Shown piece after piece: positions 60,336 to 64,000 of a stretch of DNA of 64,000 nt (position 1 is the first letter of the stretch; every line of letters begins with the position of its first letter). The stretch is taken from NCBI RefSeq assembly GCF_029227915.1, contig NC_079875.1, positions 15,865,001 to 15,929,000 of the forward strand, given 5' to 3'. The translations under genes and the position numbers were made by a program. The DNA comes from Hydractinia symbiolongicarpus (taxonomy: Eukaryota > Cnidaria > Hydrozoa > Anthoathecata > Hydractiniidae). The notes under the pieces are model-generated. The model searched no databases. It saw only the letters and a program-made list of their open reading frames with translations, and was not told where the DNA came from.

Positions 60336-61333
60336 GTTATTCTACTATCTACTTATGAACTAATAAAGTTATTCCTGCAAAAAACAAAGAATAAAGGATT
60401 AAAATAAAGACAGATATATGTATTTAAAAAGTACAAGTTCCATAGTTAAAAAGGCTGGTGAATCCACATTTATTACTATTCAATCATGGTTGCAAAGTTT
60501 CTAACTAACTGAGTGAAAATAAATTATGTTACAAAAATAATTAATTTAATAGCAGTGTGAAACAGAATAAATTTCATGCTTACAAAATTCCGCCAACTAC
60601 AGAAAACAAATCATAGAACTTTACAAAAACAGTAAAAACAACAATTAGAAAAAAATAAAACACACACTCAATGATTAAGAACTGTATTTCCATTTCATAT
60701 TCTGGTACACCTATCCATAAAAAAACAAGTAAAAATATTTAGTTTATACATGTATATATTTTCATTGAAGACAAGGAAGTTTTGCTAGGTAGAACACGTA
60801 AACAATACGTAATACCTAATTTTCAATATCTTAATGGTACTAATTTATTTAGTAAAATGTTTTGTTGGTGTTATCTTTTTAGGAAAATGAAATATTTTTT
60901 AAAGAAAAGCCTGTTATCAAAAAAACATTCACACATACAATTTTGGCACTTTATATATTGCGCTCTTTTCCACTATCTGAAAATTTTTTACGAATTATTG
61001 GCATTTCTTGTTTTTTTTTATGCATATCTTGAGTAGTATATCAATGTGCATAATTTAGTGAATAATATCTCACATGTGAATAAGTTAGTGAATTTGACCA
61101 AAATTGAAAAAAAAAGCGCAAAACTTAGTACCATAAGGTAACTGAATTTGAGTAACAGATTAATTACAGTTTCAATGAAAAGTCATCACTAGTTTGTACA
61201 AACTTAGTACAGCGAAATGAACTTTGTACAGAGAAACGAACTGTGACATTGTAAATTTTTGAGTAAAAATACGTGATAATATTCCAATTAATATAAAATT
61301 ATCTGAAACATTTCGTGAAAAAACAAAAAGGAA

Positions 61334-61832
61334 TCACCATTGAGAATTCTTAGAACTGTTAGGAAAGCTGGCACAGTTGTCTAATAAAATGCATGAAAAA
61401 AGTAATAATGTACGAAACCATAGTTGAATAACTAAAGCAAAAAGTAAACAAAAAACAAATAAAACAAAAACTAATATATATATATATATAAATAAAAAAG
61501 TAAATTCTCATTTATCATTTATTTTCCCAAGTTAATTTTTATCAACATTTTGCATTACCTGTTTTCAAGAATCTCTTTGCCTCCAGTTCTATGCTTTGTT
61601 TTTGACCAGAAGGTTCAAGGCGGAATATTGTATTACTGAAATTCAAACACACCCACTTACAAATATCACTTCTGTAACAACTTGATTGTCTCATAGCATA
61701 AGTCAAACAAACTTGAACAAGCTTTTTAGCAAAGAAGTGTAATATTGAATCTAAATTTTTTTGGTTATTTTTTTTCCCTACATCTTTGATTTCCATTCTT
61801 GGTAATCCAAACCAAACACTGCATATCTGCAT
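61334..61832 (-). CDS. Possible small gene, last two exons (unrecognised)
   Basis: Low-confidence. A minus-strand frame open for 96 codons includes NTIFRLEPSGQKQSIELEAK and reaches a good donor (AAAACAG/GTAATG) at 61558. A second exon 61334-61380 after a TTTTATTAG acceptor continues in frame (DNCASFPNSSKNSQW, stop). The first of these exons may begin at an acceptor at 61635 (after TTTGAATTTCAG) or further upstream near 61826. An ATG at 62296 (MSELTVV) could be the start but I cannot connect it in phase. I do not recognise the product. The charged composition and frame-keeping splice pair are the only support. Confidence 0.3.
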
Positions 61833-62377
61833 TACAATACTCTAGTGAACATAGAATGTTTGAGTTTTTGGGGTTATAAGCTAAAAACAGGTGTTTCTAC
61901 AATGGCATACTTTTGTGGCAAGATGTTTTATACTTCCACAGGATTTTTCACCTTTGTAATATTACAATAATTTTAGTTAACCAAGCATGCCTGAGTTTTG
62001 GGGCTTTAAGCTCGAAACAAGTGTTTTAAAATGAAAAAGAAAGCCGTATTCACAATGTGGATTCATGTCTAGCTGTATTATAGCAACTACACCTAGCATG
62101 CTAAGTCAACTAGATTAAAAAAAACTTGAAAATAAAACATGACAATACCACGACAACAAGAAAAGTAAGTAAAAGGTTTCCACTGCCTACGTTTTTCACC
62201 ATAAGATAAGCAGCTAACAATTTCTTGTGGGTATTCTTGTTGTTTTATTCTTTTTTTATCAAGGAGTTTTATACCTACTACAGTTAATTCAGACATATAT
62301 ATATAAATCCTATAATAACATAATCAGATAATGCATAAAAGACAAAAATTTACCTCAAATTATATGTACAGTATTCT

Positions 62378-62383
62378 TTTATT
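62378..62383 (-). terminator. Candidate poly(A) signal of RIC8
   Basis: AATAAA on the minus strand about 35 bp after the RIC8 stop codon (62419-62421). Confidence 0.5.
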
Positions 62384-62418
62384 TGTTAAATTTCTATTTA
62401 CATACGCTTTAAACAAGC

Positions 62419-63315
62419 TCAAGGACCTGGCTGGTTATTCCCTGTTTCTAACTCCGTAATTTTACCATCTTTATCCACAGCGGCGGGTTTGATAACATTC
62501 AGCTCTTTTAATCGGTCAAACATGCACATTAGTTTTTCCATCTCAGCTTCTTTTTCACTTTCACTGAGACTTTCGAATGAAGTGTCTTTTGGTTTAGGGA
62601 TAGCTCCTGTAAACAAAAAATATTAGTAAAAAATGGGAATAAGTTGTTACAGATACAAAGTATTTGTTTAATCGTACTTAACTTCAAACTTCTATTTTTG
62701 TCATATAAGATAAAAAAATAGCAATGTTTTACAACAATTTGAAAGGAAAAAATAGTGAACAGTATTAACCTTTAAAAGATTGAAAAGTAATACAATATAA
62801 ATCAGGAGGTAGACTTAGTTATGTTCTTAGTTATGTAAATACTAATATTCAATGAGGAAGAATTGAGAACACTTTAGTTTCCAGATTAGAGGTGCTTTAC
62901 AGAGGCAATATATAATGATAGGGTGGCCTTTACTTTAAGTGTGAGGGAGTTCAAGGAATAGAATATTTTGAAGGATATTTCTATTTCACATTTGACTGAA
63001 ATTTTATGGAAGTATAAATCAGAAAACAAAATGCCAGCTTAAGGTTATCATACCTTTCTAGAAACATTACTATACACACCAAATTGGGAAGTGACATAAC
63101 ACAGACTGAAATTCAAAGTTACCTGTTACTGGGTCAACGTCGTCCTCCACATCCGTAAGTTCATCAGATGAATAATCACCATCTGCATCGGACATTCCCG
63201 GTATCATCAGTCCACGTGATGCAAGAAATCCAGCACTGTTTCCATACCCTGCATATCGTATTAATCTTTGTGAGTTTTCTTTGCACAATACAAACAAAAA
63301 ATCTGCAGCCATATT
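62419..63315 (-). CDS. RIC8: RIC8 / synembryn, C-terminal exons (gene continues beyond window)
   Basis: RIC8 is a chaperone and exchange factor for G-protein alpha subunits. Two exons are inside the window: 63123-63315 and 62419-62606, coding for the last about 126 residues. The conserved RIC8 block is ADFLFVLCKENSQRLIRYAG, then YGNSAGFLASRGLM, an acidic Ser/Asp stretch (DADGDYSSDELTDVEDDVDPVTG), and a helix LMCMFDRLKELNVIKP. These match the order in vertebrate RIC8A/B, including phosphorylatable acidic-Ser sites. An ATTTCATAG acceptor precedes 63315, so the ATG at 63312 is internal and not a start. The 5' part lies to the right of position 64000. RIC8A versus RIC8B cannot be assigned: invertebrates usually have one. 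Confidence 0.93.
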
Positions 63316-64000
63316 CTATGAAATAAATTGCAATTTAACAAAAAAAGAGCTTGGAAAAAAAATTATAAAATTGCACAATAATTTTTCATAAATTTATCAA
63401 CTTGTTTTTCAATTATTGAAAATTTTGAATATTATATATAGAATTGGTAAACATTATGTTGTATGCAAAGACGATGATAAAAGCTTATATAGAAAAGAGA
63501 GTAGACCACTTTTAGGGTACAATTTTTCATGTGGATTAAATTTTGCACAAATTCATTAAATTAAACCACCCAAAACTTTCTCTCTTACTTTTATATGCTT
63601 CTACCCAGAAATTGTAATTGGATTGCTGCCCCTTATAATTCAATATACCCGACTTACAAAATACACCAAAAATAAAAACAAGCAAAAATTAACTTGCTTA
63701 AAAACTATTTATTTATGCAAAGTCACAAAATTAGATTTATTAAAGGGAATCTGAAATAGATGACACCGTGAAATCTAACTTTGCAAATTTCCACCTTGTT
63801 ATTGCTTAAACTAGGCTTATTTTTTAAGTTTTTCGTGGACTCTGCTAAACCTTTACATGAAATTCAAAATTCATTCTTATAAAACCTTATCTCTGTGTTA
63901 CCAATCTGGAAATTTTTTTTTGTAAAATCGCAAATATTTTAACTTCAAATTTTCATTTAGGGAAGGTTTTCAACATTGATTTTAAGTTGAGACTAAAACC
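63316..64000. other. RIC8: RIC8 intron
   Basis: It is AT-rich sequence upstream (on the minus strand) of the RIC8 acceptor at 63316. No further RIC8 exon is recognised before the window edge. Confidence 0.6.

Overview
The window looks like AT-rich animal nuclear DNA, most likely from an early-branching animal and probably a cnidarian (possibly a hydrozoan). That placement is inference. It rests on intron-rich metazoan genes with GT/AG introns, signal-peptide-free tyrosinases, heavy loads of tRNA-derived SINEs and mini-Helitron-like repeats, and a fragment of a SWIM zinc-finger family that I associate with invertebrate genomes. Nothing bacterial or viral was recognised.

Layout. 1-7217: repeat-bearing intergenic DNA. 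7218-10193 (+): complete four-exon glutamine synthetase. 10194-14459: intergenic, several simple tandem repeats. 14460-30740 (+): complete 26-exon RasGRF-type Ras/Rho exchange factor of 1330 residues, with SINEs and a mini-Helitron in its introns. 30741-33710: intergenic, with a 159-bp foldback element. 33711-34919 (+): single-exon alpha-1,3-fucosyltransferase. 34920-39679: intergenic repeats, including a 731-bp Helitron-like element. 39680-45367 (-) and 49106-52977 (-): two tandem two-exon tyrosinase genes, each starting with a 14-nt first exon. 56566-60335 (-): SUB1/PC4 coactivator in four exons, whose last intron holds three Helitron-like units and a 53-bp satellite array. 61334-61832 (-): a possible small unrecognised gene. 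62419-63315 (-): the last two exons of RIC8, whose 5' part lies beyond the right edge.

Function. The genes look like an ordinary neighbourhood rather than a pathway: nitrogen metabolism (glutamine synthetase), small-GTPase and G-protein signalling (RasGRF, RIC8), glycan fucosylation, phenol oxidation (tyrosinases) and RNA polymerase II transcription (SUB1). I see no operon-like coupling.

The most distinctive things are (a) the tyrosinase pair, duplicated with promoter and micro-exon and showing a nearly identical 3' block that suggests gene conversion; (b) a family of short elements with Helitron-like ends, several head-to-tail and the longer ones carrying CRE-like TGACGTCA octamers; and (c) the 53-bp satellite in the SUB1 intron with higher-order A-B-C organisation. 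Exon boundaries were deduced by hand from splice signals, reading-frame continuity and recalled family conservation. No alignment was run.
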